Positions 10,816 to 21,725 are shown, counted from the first letter of the stretch. The stretch: 64,000 nucleotides of DNA from Cordylochernes scorpioides (GCA_030710605.1 CP092865.1:26848947-26912946); one strand, 5' to 3'. The notes: generated by a model from the sequence alone, not told the origin. Numbers and translations are program-made.

Positions 10816-11642
10816 CTGTAAAGACCTTAGAGGAGAGAGTGACACTATTATATCCTTACATGTTATACAAAATTTTATATATATTCTTTAATCTGATATA
10901 GGTATATATTTAAAAACATGCAAAAGGTAACTTCTACCATTTAAAACTCCATCAAAACAATACATTTTCGTGATCTTTTATACGCCAATAGAACAGATCA
11001 GGATCAATAAATTCTCTACAAAACACCATTTTTCCCAATTTGGGAAATAAACAAACGACCTGTTTACAATGGTTTCGTACTATGGGCCTCCTTCATCGGT
11101 ACAGGGACAGTTTCGATTTCGTAACCTCCTACGTGTAGAGTTATGCAATTACCGAAACTAACAAAAATTATTGATTTATCTGGTAAAGATATAAGGTCAA
11201 AAGATATTGTAATTTTAACGAAGTAATGTATTCACGTTCGAAAGGGCACTTCTCCCTTTTATGAAGAGGGGCAAAACAATACATTTAGACAGGAGAAATG
11301 TACTTACAAAAAGCAATATAAAACAGAATGGACAATATGTAAATATCAGATGTAAAGATTTACTGACTGAGGAAATGTTTATTCTGATCAGTTATTTCGA
11401 CAGATCAACATCCTTGAAGATTGTTATAAACATTGTGTTTCTCTTGGCCACGTTTAACTTCACTCTAAATGTAGGCATTTTGACTTAGTTACAATTTCTC
11501 TTTACGTCGGGTCAAAGGATATTCCAACATTAAATCTTTAAACATTCATTAAATCTTAATTTTCCAAAGAGGCGTTTAGCTTGAAAAGTGGCTAGACATA
11601 TGGCTAAAATATGGATTAAATATTTTGCCTGGAGAGAATTTT
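10816..11642. other. AT-rich intergenic DNA
   Basis: A 75-codon frame at 11261-11488 has no recognisable domain. No repeat or motif is otherwise supported. Confidence 0.4.
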
Positions 11643-11744
11643 GATCTATAAAAAGATGTTATATTTCTCCCGCCAAAATATCCGTAAAAACTATGTGCCA
11701 TCTTGTGTTTATTTTGATGGGAGAGATATCTTTTATAGATCATT
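11643..11744. mobile_element. Miniature inverted-repeat element, about 100 bp
   Basis: The arms 11643-11681 and 11710-11744 are imperfect inverted copies: GATCTATAAAAAGAT, then TTTCTCCCGCCAAAATA. The arm motif TAAAAAGA..CTCCCGTCAAAATA is shared with the larger element at 50452-50690, so the two are one family of non-autonomous DNA transposon or foldback. No coding capacity. Confidence 0.45.
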
Positions 11745-12039
11745 TTCCTACCTACAAAAATTCTCATCAACATTTAACTGGATTACTGTCCATTTTTCCC
11801 CCTTACTTTTTCTATCCACTCTGTAGGAAAGACCTCTTGCAGTCAATTGGTGGCGGAGTCTTTCCCGTGGTGGGCGCCACCAATGAAGACCTTGTATATA
11901 TTTTATATATATGTATATTGATCGATTTTATATATTTCTATTTTACACAAATAAATTTACTGGCAATGCGTTTCTTTTTTAAATCTCTACAATAAAATTT
12001 AATTTACTAATATTTCTATTTATTCATCTATATATATAT

Positions 12040-12240
12040 CATCCTTATTATATTGCCACGTGGAAAATTAGGGAAGACAAAAACTTCAGGAGGAAACAAA
12101 ATTTATTTCAGGGAAGGACAAACTATCAAAGGTAAACAAAAGATAAGCCACGAGGGAAATTTACAGAGTCGCAAGATATAAAACAAAAATGACCACCCTG
12201 TTAAATAAAAAATAATAAAAATTAAGAAATACCTTGTTAC
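12040..12240 (+). repeat. Rep-D copy 1
   Basis: A repeat of about 190 bp that begins TTGCCACGTGGAAAATTAGG, GAAGACAAA..CTTCAGGA, and continues through AATTTATTT, GGACAAACTAT, AAGATAAGC and GGGAAATTTACAGA to an AT-rich end. Near full-length copies lie at 54440-54640 (plus) and 59270-59455 (minus). Just upstream, ACAAATAAATTTACTGGCAA (11947-11966) is a separate repeat end, also seen at 25394 and in the foldback at 55744. No protein is encoded. Confidence 0.6.
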
Positions 12241-12299
12241 ATTAATAAAATTAATAAATACTATGTTACAATATTTATATAAGTTTTAAGTATTTACTC

Positions 12300-12670
12300 T
12301 TATATAATCTTATATGAACGATATAATGAAAGTTTCAATATCTCTCTCTCAAGTTTCTCGAAATATATCATTTAATACGCTGCATCTCTTGTGTCCTTTG
12401 TGCTTACACATGTACGGAATTAAAGATTATTATTATTATGGATTATATTTCTCTTATACATTATATATAAAATTCAACGTCTTGCTAACCCGTTCTGCTG
12501 TTTAAGAATTGAGTATAAAACGAACGGTGTCAATAAAGGTTTATGAATGCTATAGATAGTTGTGATGTTGATTTGTTGACGTGATTCAAAACAATGGTAT
12601 CCAGTATTAGAAGACGCCCACTGTAAGTTGCCTGTCTCAGAGAGCATAGGCCCCATATATCTCAATCTCT
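12300..12670 (-). repeat. Rep-E copy 1 (inverted relative to 25770-26130)
   Basis: About 360 bp matches 25770-26130 in reverse orientation, including the ACAGTGGGCGTCTTCTAA-type block, the GACGTGAATCAAAACAATGG-type block and the inverse of AATTCCGTACACGTGTAA. A minus-strand frame (12474-12665) and the plus-strand frame of the other copy share the peptide QQINITTIYSIHKPLL. The frame has survived several substitutions. That may reflect recent duplication rather than selection, since the peptide is not recognisable. Confidence 0.6.
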
Positions 12671-12679
12671 CTCTTTTAT

Positions 12680-13244
12680 CTTTCTTGACCCATCAACCAG
12701 GGTTTACTGCAGTTATTTAGCAATCCATCACTACAGCTGCTGTACTCAGTACCTATATAACCTAACCTTGGCCTGAAGCCTTCGTACAGATTGATCTAGC
12801 CAGTTTATAGCTTCCAGGTGGCGGCGGTATTAAACTGATTTTGAAATGGTTTAATTTGTCAGATGGCATAATGGTCATCCACCTATCATTCAACTACTTC
12901 TATACAATTATTAGAAATTTCAATTGTGTTACTAGTAAAATATTTTCTATTGTTTATATAAATAGTTGGATTTTCAACCGATAGATGGTGTTGTGATCAA
13001 TGTGATCAAATAATCATTATGGGACTTTTACCTTGTTATATCACACATGCAGTTTAAAATTAATTTTAAATTAGAGTCCCACAGTGTGTATTCAGCAATA
13101 CAACTCACAAAAGGATTACTCAATCAGATTTATAACACCACCTATCTGTTGAAATTGTAATTTTATTTTATAGTTTGAAACTATGAATTTGAATATCTAT
13201 ATAAAGTATATTTTATGGAAATTCCACATTACATATGAGCCAAT
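12680..13244. other. Intergenic DNA
   Basis: Mixed-composition sequence around 12700-12850 (CCAGGTGGCGGCGGTATTAA) without a frame, then AT-rich DNA. No family assigned. Confidence 0.35.
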
Positions 13245-13345
13245 ACATGTTCATTCCTGCCTTTACAATTTATTAAAATCAACAATCCAGGATCAGGTTT
13301 CTTTACCTATTTTTATTTCTCTAGCTTTCGGGATAACATACCCTT
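13245..13345 (-). repeat. Rep-C fragment
   Basis: On the minus strand it reads GGGTATGTTATCCCGAAAGC, TAGAGAAATAAA, then the Rep-C tail (AATTGTAAAGGCAGGAATGA, ACATG). The CTGTTGA half of the hammerhead-like core has been lost upstream. It is collinear with 7790-7905. Confidence 0.55.
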
Positions 13346-13469
13346 TTTAAAGTCCTATGTTTTTACATGAAAAACATTTTAATATATAATATAATATATA
13401 ATAAATTAAATAAAATTTAATATATAATCAAAAACTCCAACTGGCCGAAGTGTCTATTTTTTATATAAA

Positions 13470-13498
13470 TATGAATGCCGGCCAGGCAACCTCTATCT
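13470..13498 (+). repeat. Rep-A outer end, isolated
   Basis: GAATGCCGGCCAGGCAACCT, CTATCTTTT is the inverse of the Rep-A end at 1149-1177. The adjoining body has been replaced by AT-rich DNA. Confidence 0.5.
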
Positions 13499-13919
13499 TT
13501 TCGACTTTAAAAATAATATTTATCTAATTTTTTTTAACTATCAATACTCCTTCTCTTATATCAATTATCATAGATATAACTCTACATATACATATATATA
13601 AAGAAATAAATAATTATAAAATGATTATCTATATTTATAAACTAATATGTATATAATGTATTAAATTACCACACAACATCACATACAACAATAATATTTT
13701 TTAACTTTTAAAACCTTTCGAGGAATCCCCTTTTATCATAGATGACGAAATGCACGATTATTGACTTAAACTTTCGTAATATTTAATAATCGTGATTGTG
13801 TCGTTTTTATTTGATAAAGGGAATTCTCTGAAAGCTTTAAAACAAAAGGTATTAGCGCCATTATTATTGTATTTCTTAAAATTAAAGATATTTCAGCCAG
13901 TAAATATTTTCATTATCTA

Positions 13920-13952
13920 GACGTTTCAGCAAAAATATTTTGTCCTCCTCAG
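13920..13952 (-). ncRNA. Hammerhead-like core, left arm of Rep-A copy 2
   Basis: Minus strand: CTGAGGAG, GACAAAA..TTTTTGC imperfect hairpin, TGAAACGTC. All invariant core bases (CUGANGA and GAAA) are present. Stem II has about two mismatches. Confidence 0.4.
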
Positions 13953-14024
13953 GAATAATGTTCAACACCTTGCCAAATGAACATTTTTACTTTTAATATA
14001 ACGCGCCATCTATATCGATATGTC

Positions 14025-14057
14025 CTGATGAGGACAAAAGGATTTTGTCTAAACGTC
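14025..14057 (+). ncRNA. Hammerhead-like core, right arm of Rep-A copy 2 (one core base lost)
   Basis: CTGATGAG, GACAAAA/TTTTGTC perfect 7-bp hairpin with loop GGA, then TAAACGTC. The catalytic G12 of GAAA is replaced by T, so this copy should be inactive although its hairpin is perfect. Confidence 0.4.
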
Positions 14058-14629
14058 GAGATAATAAAAATATTTACTGGCCGAAATATCTTTAATTTTA
14101 CGTACTATGAATGCCGACCAGAGAGAGAGAGTAAGTCTATTTTCATGATGATTATTATTGTAAAGAGTAATATCTATGTTTTCAAATATATTTAAGCGTT
14201 TAGCCTTGAAAATATATGTGTGTGAACTATGTATGGTATCTTAAAAGTATTTATATCAGTATTATATTGAATATATAATGGAACACACTCTAGCTTGGTG
14301 CCCATGTGGCAGAGAAATTTGAGAATCTGATATACTAAACTGAAGTTTCTATTTATAAGCTCTCCAATTTTATATTATTTAAAAGGTCGTTGGGAAGATG
14401 ACTGAGCTCTAGGTGAGGGAAACAATTGTGGCCATATTCTACCAATTCCATAATTATAATAAGATAGTTAAAAGAGATATCAAGACCTTTTGCAAAGGGA
14501 AAAAATCTACTCTCTGATATGCCAATTTTATTTTTGATAAGGCGCTCTGCCATCTAAAAAACGCTCTTGTTAGTGGTAAGGATATGCCTAATTTGTTCTA
14601 TATATATTAAGAAAATTGCATCTCCTTAT

Positions 14630-14720
14630 GGTGAAACTAAAAGTGTCTGAAATATTGCGCCATCTGTCAGAATAAATATCAACTAATCGTTGATTTTTGT
14701 ATTATTACAGAATATTAGCA
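14630..14720 (+). repeat. Rep-B2 fragment
   Basis: ATTGCGCCATCTGTCAGAAT, AAATATCAACTAATCGTTGA, TTTTTGTATTATTACAGAA, a block shared with 41220-41285, 52320-52380 and 62870-62925. On the opposite strand it carries the AGATGGCGC motif. Confidence 0.5.
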
Positions 14721-14764
14721 AATAGCAGTTCTTGGTAAATTAAGAAAATCCACAACCATGAACA

Positions 14765-14880
14765 TGTTTACTTTTAATACTAAGCAATAACGCGCCATCT
14801 ATATACAGCTAATGAAAACATTAAGACGCGAATGTTTCTTTTACAAATCAATCAAACTTCTACTGTCTTTTTACACTATT
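14765..14880 (+). repeat. Dispersed repeat fragment (ACGCGCCATC / AAGACGCGAATG)
   Basis: AATAACGCGCCATCTATATA, then ACATTAAGACGCGAATGTTT, CTTTTACA..ATCAA, ACTTCTACTGTC. The second part is collinear with 26195-26260, where it leads into Rep-F. Confidence 0.45.
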
Positions 14881-16990
14881 GTTTCGAAATCTACGTTTAT
14901 TTTAAAGAGTTTATCTTTATTAGGGTGTGTATATTACATTTACATAATAATAAAATGGGTAATAGTAAAAAGGGTTATTTTCTTCCGTTTGGCATTTTAT
15001 ATTTCTTTAGCTTGTTTTGAATAATTATTTTATATGTTTATTTAAAAAATAAACATAATGTATCCAAATCTTACCTTGAATCGGTCATTATTGGGTACGA
15101 GGTTTACCCATAGAGAACTTGTGGATTGAAATGTTTAAAGGAGAATTTTTAAAATCAAAATCATATTTAAGAATAGAAATAATTTTGTTTGACATTTACA
15201 TGAAAAAATCGCATAAAGTTTAACCTTTTTTCCTATATTTTTCAAGAAAAAAAAAAGCTTCCAATTAAGAAATTTCAAGTTTTTCAATATTATCTTAACC
15301 TTTAAGCTATTCAAGTGATGATGATGATAAATGATTTTTCTATGATGCCCCAGAAATTTCCAAAATTCATAGAAATGTATCGATAGATTGGGGAAAAGGA
15401 AGGATTTAGAGAAATTTTTTAAGTAAAATATAATCTTTGGGAAATATTTTTGGAAATATCGATCCTTTTGTGCATTAACTTTTGAAGGAAAGATATTTCT
15501 CTACCGATACCCATTTACTTGCTTGAGATGAATTTATTTGAAAGAAGTAAATTTGGTTTACCCCGTTTTATTTTAAAATACATTTTATTCCAAATTCTGT
15601 CCTTAAAACTACAATATATTCCCACAATAGAAGAACAAAATAGGCCAGTCCCTTTCTCTTTAAATTTATTTCAAAGTATTGAACCCTTTTTTTTCCATTT
15701 CGGAAAGTCGTTTGTGTCCATAGCTAAATTTAGATCAAATTGAATAATAATGTAGAAATCATTGATTGAATTATTGATTGCAGACACAAAAAGAGAAATA
15801 TAGTAAAAAATATTTATTTTTATATCAGCTTCTCTCTCTTTTCTTTAACCTTATATAACCTTATATGAACGATATAATAAAGACGTTTCAAAACTCTCTC
15901 CATAGAGAATAATTAAAAATGAAATATAAAAATCCGAAAATTTTGAAAATGAATTAAATCTATATATTATTTTAAATAGTTTTCAAAAACATTTTGAAAG
16001 AATGATATAAGAACAATGATATTTTTAAAGAAATGGGATTTTTTGTCAGAAAGTCAAAAATATTCAAAACATGAGAATTTGAAAAAAAAAAGGTTTATTT
16101 ATTCCCAGCCAAAAACATAATTAGTTATTTAAATGTTTTACAAATAGAGTATTTTGTACATTTTTAAAATGCTCAAATAGAATAGCAAAAGAATGATTAT
16201 ATTCTAGATTTTATTTAAGAGTATAAAATATTTTTCTCAAAGAGAGAATAGAACAAGAACAATGGAATTTTTAAAGAAATGCGGATTTTTTTGTAACAAT
16301 TGAAAGTCAAAAGTTTAAGAAGCGCGGGAAATTGAAAAAATCGTTTGCTTATTCCCAGCACGTCTGCTCAGATAAATCTAAAAAAGGCAAACAGACGATC
16401 AGCAGATCTCCGCCAAACGATAGGATTTTGTTGACTTGCGCAAAGTTACCAAACGATCAAGTACAATTTTCCAAACGAACAGTCGCTAAATTTACCTTAG
16501 GTCTGATCATTTATTCTTTCTTTTTTCCCCTTTGTTTATATCCTTCTCATACTTCCCTATAAACTTTAAAAAAGGAAAGAAGAGATTCAACTTTTTCAAC
16601 TATATTATCAAAACAAAATAATCATTTATATAAATGGTATTTAGTTATGATTCATACTTCACCTATTATCCTATCTTTTCTAATAAAAACGTAGTACATT
16701 TCTCATAATAAACATAATGGGTATTGTTTATTAGAATCAAGTTTAATGTAAGTGTAACATATAGAAGTTCGACTTGCAATTACTAGAATCCTGTTTGGCT
16801 AGGTTCACTCACTGATGAGGTTGAACCTATTAAAGGTAATTATCTTAATTGTGTACACGTGTATTAACACCTATGTGTTAATTTAACGGGTTATCCAATA
16901 TATATATAGTATCCAATATTTCCATATTTGCAAACCACAATCATTTAAGGCGTTATCAATCCCCGGCTGTGATAAATTCTGATAGAATAT
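14881..16990. other. AT-rich intergenic DNA, no gene recognised
   Basis: Several short A/T-driven frames show no domains. AACCTTATATGAACGATATA (15855-15874) repeats 12306-12325. A mixed-composition stretch at 16330-16500 reads open for 76 codons without a recognisable product. No element ends are visible. Confidence 0.35.
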
Positions 16991-17011
16991 ATTTTAACCT
17001 ACAAAAAGATT

Positions 17012-17047
17012 CTGTTGAGGAAGACAAGAGTAAGCCGCTGAAACGTC
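17012..17047 (+). ncRNA. Weak hammerhead-like core
   Basis: CTGTTGAG, a poorly paired GAAGAC..GCC hairpin, then CTGAAACGTC, followed by AGAGAGGTAAATAAATCC. It has the same CTGTTGA variant as Rep-C combined with the GAAACGTC end of Rep-A. The stem is poor, so it is probably decayed. Confidence 0.2.
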
Positions 17048-17274
17048 AGAGAGGTAAATAAATCCTTGTAAGATATAATAGTTGTTTTTTATTTAGCATA
17101 TCATCCCATTTGTGGAATTATTGCTTCCTTTCTCATGATTCATATCTTTTTTTTTTCCACAAAATTATTTAAATAAAACCGTTTTACATATTGAATATAG
17201 GCAAAAAATATTTTAACTTGATTCTATTGACGTTATGTGGCGCTAAGTTTGTTGTTTACATAAATATGTTATAA

Positions 17275-17362
17275 TACCTTGAAAAAGGTTGGCGTTCAGC
17301 CAACTGAAATATTGGTAAATAAATTATATTTTGATCCAATATATGCCTTTTTAATCATTGCA
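17275..17362 (+). repeat. Rep-G copy 1
   Basis: CCTTGAAAAAGG, the hairpin GTTGGC/GCCAAC, then TGAAATATTGGTAAATAAA, then GATCCAATATATGCC, TTTTTAATCATTGCAGCT. It is the inverse of 36805-36890 and shares its tail with 34596-34620 and 37138-37160. The layout (short hairpin, GAAA, AATAAA) mirrors the hammerhead-like families. Confidence 0.5.
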
Positions 17363-18043
17363 GCTATATGTATATATGTATCAGCATGTCGTGTAATTTT
17401 ACACCGGTTGAAGGACCTAAAGCTTGTGAAACGATTTACATAATTAAAGAAACTTTTTGTCTTCACATTGGTTCTCCGTATAAGCCAAGAACGTTGTGAT
17501 TCTAGAGCATTTTATTAAAACAAACTTCTAATCAGAAATGTCGATTTTTTCTACAATAAAATAGTACTAGAATGAATTTATATGATGAAAATTATATATG
17601 TTTTCAAAATTTTTAATTGTTCTTATGAAGACGTGGAGAAAAAAGTTGTTTGAAAAAAGAAACTCTATATAATTTACAAAAAAAAGAAAAATACAAAAAA
17701 AAATCGAAACACTCTAGGAAATAGTGATATAGAATTTTTATTAAAACTTAAGTAGAGGAATAAATCCCTATATAAATCATATGAAATTAAGTTTTACAGG
17801 GCTACGCAAGAGAAGAAACACTGAGGAAAGAGAGCCATGTTTAAATGAATATGTAAATGAACTATCACCTGTAAATAACTAATATTTTCTAAACACATGC
17901 ACCTGGGGGAATCCTGTGTAGGGCGTAGATCCCCAAAAAAGGCTTGCTGTATCTATATATATAATTGCCTTATTCTGTCTGAAGCTCACGGATAGAATGC
18001 GCGCCCATTGGCTGCCAGCGAACACGTGTCCTCCCTGCCCCCC
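17363..18043. other. Intergenic DNA
   Basis: Poly-A rich around 17640-17710, becoming GC-richer at 17980-18040 next to the minisatellite. No gene is visible. Confidence 0.4.
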
Positions 18044-18531
18044 TCTAGACAACCCTGTTATCAGCTGTGTGATACATACACCTGTCTATAGCGGCCATTC
18101 TAGACAACCCTGTTATCAGCAGTGTGTTACATCCACCTGTCTATACAGACCACCCTGTCTATAGCGACCACTGACCACCCTGCCTATAGCGACCACTCTA
18201 GACAACCCTGTTATCAGCTGTGTGATACATCCACCTGTCTTTACAGACCACCCTGTATATAGCGGCCATTCTAGATAACCCTGTTATCAGCTGTGTGATA
18301 CATACACCTGTCTATAGCGGCCACTCTAGACAACCCTGTTATCAGCTGTGTGATACATCCACCTGTCTATACAGTCCACCCTGTCTATAGCGGTCACTTT
18401 AGGCAACCCTGTTATCATCAGTGTGTTACATTCACCTGTCTATACAGACCACCCTGTCTATAGCGGTCACCTTAGGCAACCCTGTTATCAGCAGTGTGAT
18501 ACATACACCTGTCTATACAGACCACCCTATG
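18044..18531. repeat. Minisatellite, 55/73-bp unit, about seven copies
   Basis: Each unit starts TCTAGACAACCCTGTTATCA and continues through CAGTGTGATACATCCACCTG and TCTATACAGACCACCCTG to TCTATAGCGGCCAC. Shorter units lack the 18-bp block that carries ACAGACCACC, and one unit carries it in a duplicated form (18140-18192). So the array evolves by gain and loss of an 18-bp subunit. GC content is well above that of the flanks. Confidence 0.8.
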
Positions 18532-18924
18532 TTTAATGTGTTTGAATAATACATTTAATCATGTAAACCCGGACGTTGCCGGGCAACCCTAGGAAGCAAG
18601 ATGTATACAAGGTGTAGACAAGATGAAGATTAAAACGTTTTTAAAATATATTCGCACTCGGGTAAAACCCGGGCGTTGCCCGGGCCATTCGTCTAGTATA
18701 AAATAAAAGAGAAAATGTGAGCAGAGTTACTGTATAAGTGGGGGACATGTAGAGCGGTAGCAGGAGTTTAGCAACACTGGCTGCACCACACAATGGTGGC
18801 CTTTGTGCCACCGGCGGCGGATGCATGTGACCTGGTGGGGACACTGCCTCTCCACTTTTGTCAACTTTGGATGGATGCGAACTGGAAGCTATAGTCGCAA
18901 GTTTCCCCTTTACCGATATATAAT
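18532..18924. other. GC-richer intergenic block
   Basis: CCCGGACGTTGCCGGGCAAC (18569-18588) and CCCGGGCGTTGCCCGGGCC (18667-18685) are near-identical GC palindromic motifs about 100 bp apart. A minus-strand frame of 104 codons (18641-18955) crosses the block and has no recognisable domain. Confidence 0.4.
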
Positions 18925-19210
18925 GAAGATAGAGGTTACCTTGGCCGGCATTCATAGTTCTTATAATTAAGAGAAACTTCGGCTAGCAAAGGGTTTTTTT
19001 ATTCTCTGAGAGAACGATGAGGCACACAATTTGGATTATAGAATATAACCACAAGGTAAAAAGACCGCATCCAAATATATAAATAGTGTGTGACGTTTCG
19101 GTAACAACGCTGTTATCAACACTATCTATTTGGATTTGGTCTTATTACCTTGTCTCTGAGAGAACAAAAAAGATTCACTGGCTGAAGTGTCCCTTAATTC
19201 TAAGAAGTAT
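18925..19210. repeat. Nested foldback: Rep-A-like arms around a second hairpin
   Basis: The outer arms (18929-19020 and about 19142-19205) carry the Rep-A outer end (GATAGAGGTTACCTTGGCCG) and inverted copies of GGCTAGCAAAGG..CTCTGAGAGAAC. Between them sits another hairpin. Its arms 19048-19088 and 19120-19158 pair as ACAAGGTAA..AGACC..CATCCAAATAT..AATAGTGT. One foldback has thus inserted into the loop of another. Confidence 0.6.
19086..19126 (-). ncRNA. Hammerhead-like fold at tip of nested hairpin
   Basis: Minus strand: AGTGT, TTGATAA, hairpin, CCGAAACGTC, ACACACT. AGTGT and ACACT would form stem I. The core has two transitions from consensus (TTGATAA for CTGATGA), consistent with decay, and the stem II pairing partly competes with the core. 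GAAACGTC is identical to Rep-A. Confidence 0.3.
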
Positions 19211-19377
19211 AACGACATAGTTACCGAGAGACTCACAATTCTGAGTCATTTCTCTGGAAGTTGACAATTTGAATGATAGCGACTTCATGGCGTCTATTAC
19301 CTGTAAATACTGTGTAATGTATTTTAAATCAACTACGTGAAATTGATTATAGCAGCCTCTGAGTAAATATACTATTA

Positions 19378-19550
19378 TGCTCGTTTAACGATAGAATCGC
19401 TTAACGATCTATATCTCATTACTATCTCTGTCGTTAAAAAATAAAACATATAAACGTACTTTATGAAACACTAATGCAAATCGTCCCCTGAAGTTACACG
19501 ATACATAGTTCCGATAAAATTCGTTTAACGACAGAGTCGCTTAACGACCT
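19378..19550 (+). repeat. Two copies of a doubled TTAACGAC motif
   Basis: CGTTTAACGATAGAATCGCT, TAACGATC (19382-19409) and CGTTTAACGACAGAGTCGCT, TAACGACC (19519-19546) are direct repeats about 137 bp apart. The motif also occurs at 2484 and, decayed, at 830. Repeated pentamers of this kind resemble the subterminal repeats of pogo/Tigger-like transposons, but no paired inverted end or target duplication is visible. Confidence 0.3.
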
Positions 19551-20454
19551 CTGCCTGTTTACGTGTTATTGTAAACAGAATTACTATCTAGATCCTCTCT
19601 TGAAATTACACAAATCATGATTCCATCGTCCAAGCCAACATCCAAGTTAGGAAATCCATCGTCCATGTAAAATTCACATTAGGAAACACACGTGTTGTTT
19701 AAGGATTACAGACACAACACACTATCATGTCAACATTGAGATAAACAAGTCGAGCTATCACAGCAAATAAACCACGGAAGAAGATAGCTGCTGACAGTAC
19801 CTGAAACTCGGAGTGTGTCAGCGTGTTACTGCAAGCTTTTACTTCTTCCAAGTTATTTCATATAGTACATTATATTATATTGGATAGAGAGGCATACTTT
19901 TTGTATTGATACTACTAGTTATTTTAAAAATCTTATCAGAGTATTTTCTCTCCAGGCAGAATTTGTGGTTCCTAACACCGCAATAATCTTCATTTCTATA
20001 AGCTACCAAAGTGTAGGCACCCCTGAAATATAGCTAATGTCACTTTAAATCAAGAAAAATATATTTGTTTAATATCATTTCGCGGATTTTAAAATTATTT
20101 TATTGCATTAGATGGAGACAGCAATCATTATACTATGCTTTATTACTTCTCTTCCGTTAGTTATCTATAAAATTAACTGTTTATAAAGTTTAAAAATAAA
20201 GTTTCTTAAATTTTGATGGAACAAGTTTTATAAAGCAATTGGATTTATAAATGTCCTCTCTGTTTAAGTGTAGAAGGAGAGGCTATTTAATAAATTTAAA
20301 AAACTGTTTTTATATTTACCTTACAAGAAATCTATATTAGTGTACCGGGTTATGATAATTATGGCGGATAGAGGATTGCAGCTGTTTGTACGGTAAAGTG
20401 TGACAAATGTATACAGAATCTCCTCTTCGACTTTGCACACTTAAAAATTGCCCT

Positions 20455-20800
20455 CACAATAGTGAGAACTAAAACATGAACAAATACAATATGGCCAATT
20501 AAAACATGAACAAACAGAATGACAAACCAAAATAATATAAAGATGTATAAAAGCAATAAATAAAACCCTAAAAACAAGTACAAGATGAACAAATTCAGTA
20601 TGGACAAGTAAGATATAAACAAGCTCCACTCTAGCAAGAATAAAACGAACAATATGGACCATTAAGGTATAAACAAACTTCACGGGCAAGTGTAAAACGA
20701 ACAATTAAGACACAACGAACAATATGAACAAGTACGATATAAACAAGCTCCACTATAGCAAGTATAACAATTAAGACTTGACGAACAATATGGACAAGTA
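20455..20800. repeat. Degenerate tandem repeat (ACAATATGGACAAG type)
   Basis: Imperfect units of about 40 bp built from GAACAATATGGACAAGTA, GATATAAACAAGCTCCACT and ATAGCAAGTATAA, strongest at 20590-20800. Overlapping minus-strand frames through this block (20359-20704) are low-complexity, leucine/valine-rich products of the repeat and not genes. Confidence 0.5.
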
Positions 20801-21035
20801 CAACACGGAGCCGATAGTCGATATGGGGGTAACAGCTGCGATCTGGCTGACCAATACAGGTGTCTGTCCCTTCTAATTATTCCGGAATGTTTCCCACTTT
20901 GTTGCTAAGTGATAATTGATTACTTCACTTCTATCAAAGTTTGGGTTCTCTAATCCTATTTTAGCTCCACATCTACATTCTGCAATATATATATATATAT
21001 GTTGTAATATATTTCTATATGTATTTGGTATCCAT

Positions 21036-21165
21036 ATGTAATATAACTATAGTGTAACAGCCTAAACTGTAGACTCAATCCAACTCGCCAGTTTGGCCAT
21101 CATGTAATACAGAACGGAATAATAAAATTAGATTGAGTGACAGCCGGCGCCCAGACAGGAGAAAG
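21036..21165 (+). repeat. Possible solo LTR edge with decayed primer-binding-like sequence
   Basis: A stretch from TGTAATATAACTATAG to GATTGAGTGACA contains AATAAAA and ends in CA. It is followed by CCGGCGCCCAGACAGGAGA, which resembles a tRNA-Lys type primer-binding site (GGCGCCC and ACAGG match). There is no second LTR, polypurine tract or retroviral-like protein, so this may be coincidence. Confidence 0.15.
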
Positions 21166-21637
21166 GCGTCTGATTACACAGTAGGTCCGAAAAACCTAGT
21201 CGGATTCCACAGTTCCTCTCTGGATCTAGAATAGATCAGATCTCCTCGACCGGCGCTGGCTCCCTCTCTGAGGTGACATCCAACATGCCTCGTCATTTTG
21301 CGCTATCCCTGTCCGAAACCACTGACCATTGTGGTCACCAACGACTGAATCTAACAACCTGCCTATCACGACAACCACTACAGTCATCCGACAGAGAATA
21401 ATCAAATCACAACATATATATAGTAGTGCTGACATGAAATCCATGTTTGCATACCTAACTTCCCTGTAAATATGTAAAAAAGAACAAATAGAAGATTATA
21501 AGGGATTTTGGTTGTAAAATTACGAATCTTCATCCGGTATTTTTCCTTTCTTCAATCATTTCCACACAGTTTAATTTGCTCATGTATTTCTGAGCCTTAC
21601 AGATCCTACTTTCCCTTTATCTATAAAGGCGCCATTT
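21166..21637. other. Intergenic DNA of mixed composition
   Basis: A GC-moderate block (21180-21420) without recognisable frame, then AT-rich DNA. No feature supported. Confidence 0.35.
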
Positions 21638-21725
21638 TAGTACAGCCTGCACCATACTGACGAGAGCCAGCAGCCCGAAACGCGTACTAGTTGGCTTCTC
21701 TTGATTTATCAAAAAATGGTTTTGG
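21638..21725 (+). repeat. Rep-B head, truncated
   Basis: ACAGCCTGCACCATACTGAC, GAGAGCCAGCAGCCCGAAAC, GCGTACTAGTTGGCTTCTCT, TGATTTATCAAAAAATGG. The copy stops where the body (TTGGCCAAATAT) should begin. Confidence 0.6.
21657..21686 (+). ncRNA. Hammerhead-like core in Rep-B head (21.6 kb)
   Basis: CTGACGAG, AGCC..GCCC hairpin, CGAAACGCGTA. All invariant core bases are present. ACGCGT is a self-complementary stem III and A is at the cleavage position. Stem I bases are decayed compared with the 51.9-kb copy. Confidence 0.4.

Larger units (their letters stand above)
13862..14110. repeat. Rep-A foldback element, copy 2, with two hammerhead-like cores
   Basis: The left arm (13870-13958, read on minus) and right arm (14020-14112, plus) are inverted copies of Rep-A, each running from the core through AAATATTTACTGGC to the TATCTTTAATTTTA..AC end. 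The right arm ends in ATGAATGCCGACC, the Rep-A outer end. The loop (13960-14019) carries AACGCGCCATCTATAT, a motif also seen at 14785-14800. Confidence 0.6.

Noticed and set aside
18641..18955. 104-codon minus-strand frame in GC-richer DNA
   Set aside because: No recognisable domain, and it overlaps the outer end of a Rep-A-like repeat.
20359..20704. Two overlapping hydrophobic minus-strand frames that look like membrane proteins
   Set aside because: They run through a degenerate ACAAG/ACAATATG tandem repeat. The hydrophobicity comes from the repeat's base composition.
21036..21165. Complete LTR retrotransposon
   Set aside because: Only a possible LTR edge and a 12 of 18 match to a tRNA-Lys type primer site. 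No second LTR, no gag or pol, no polypurine tract.
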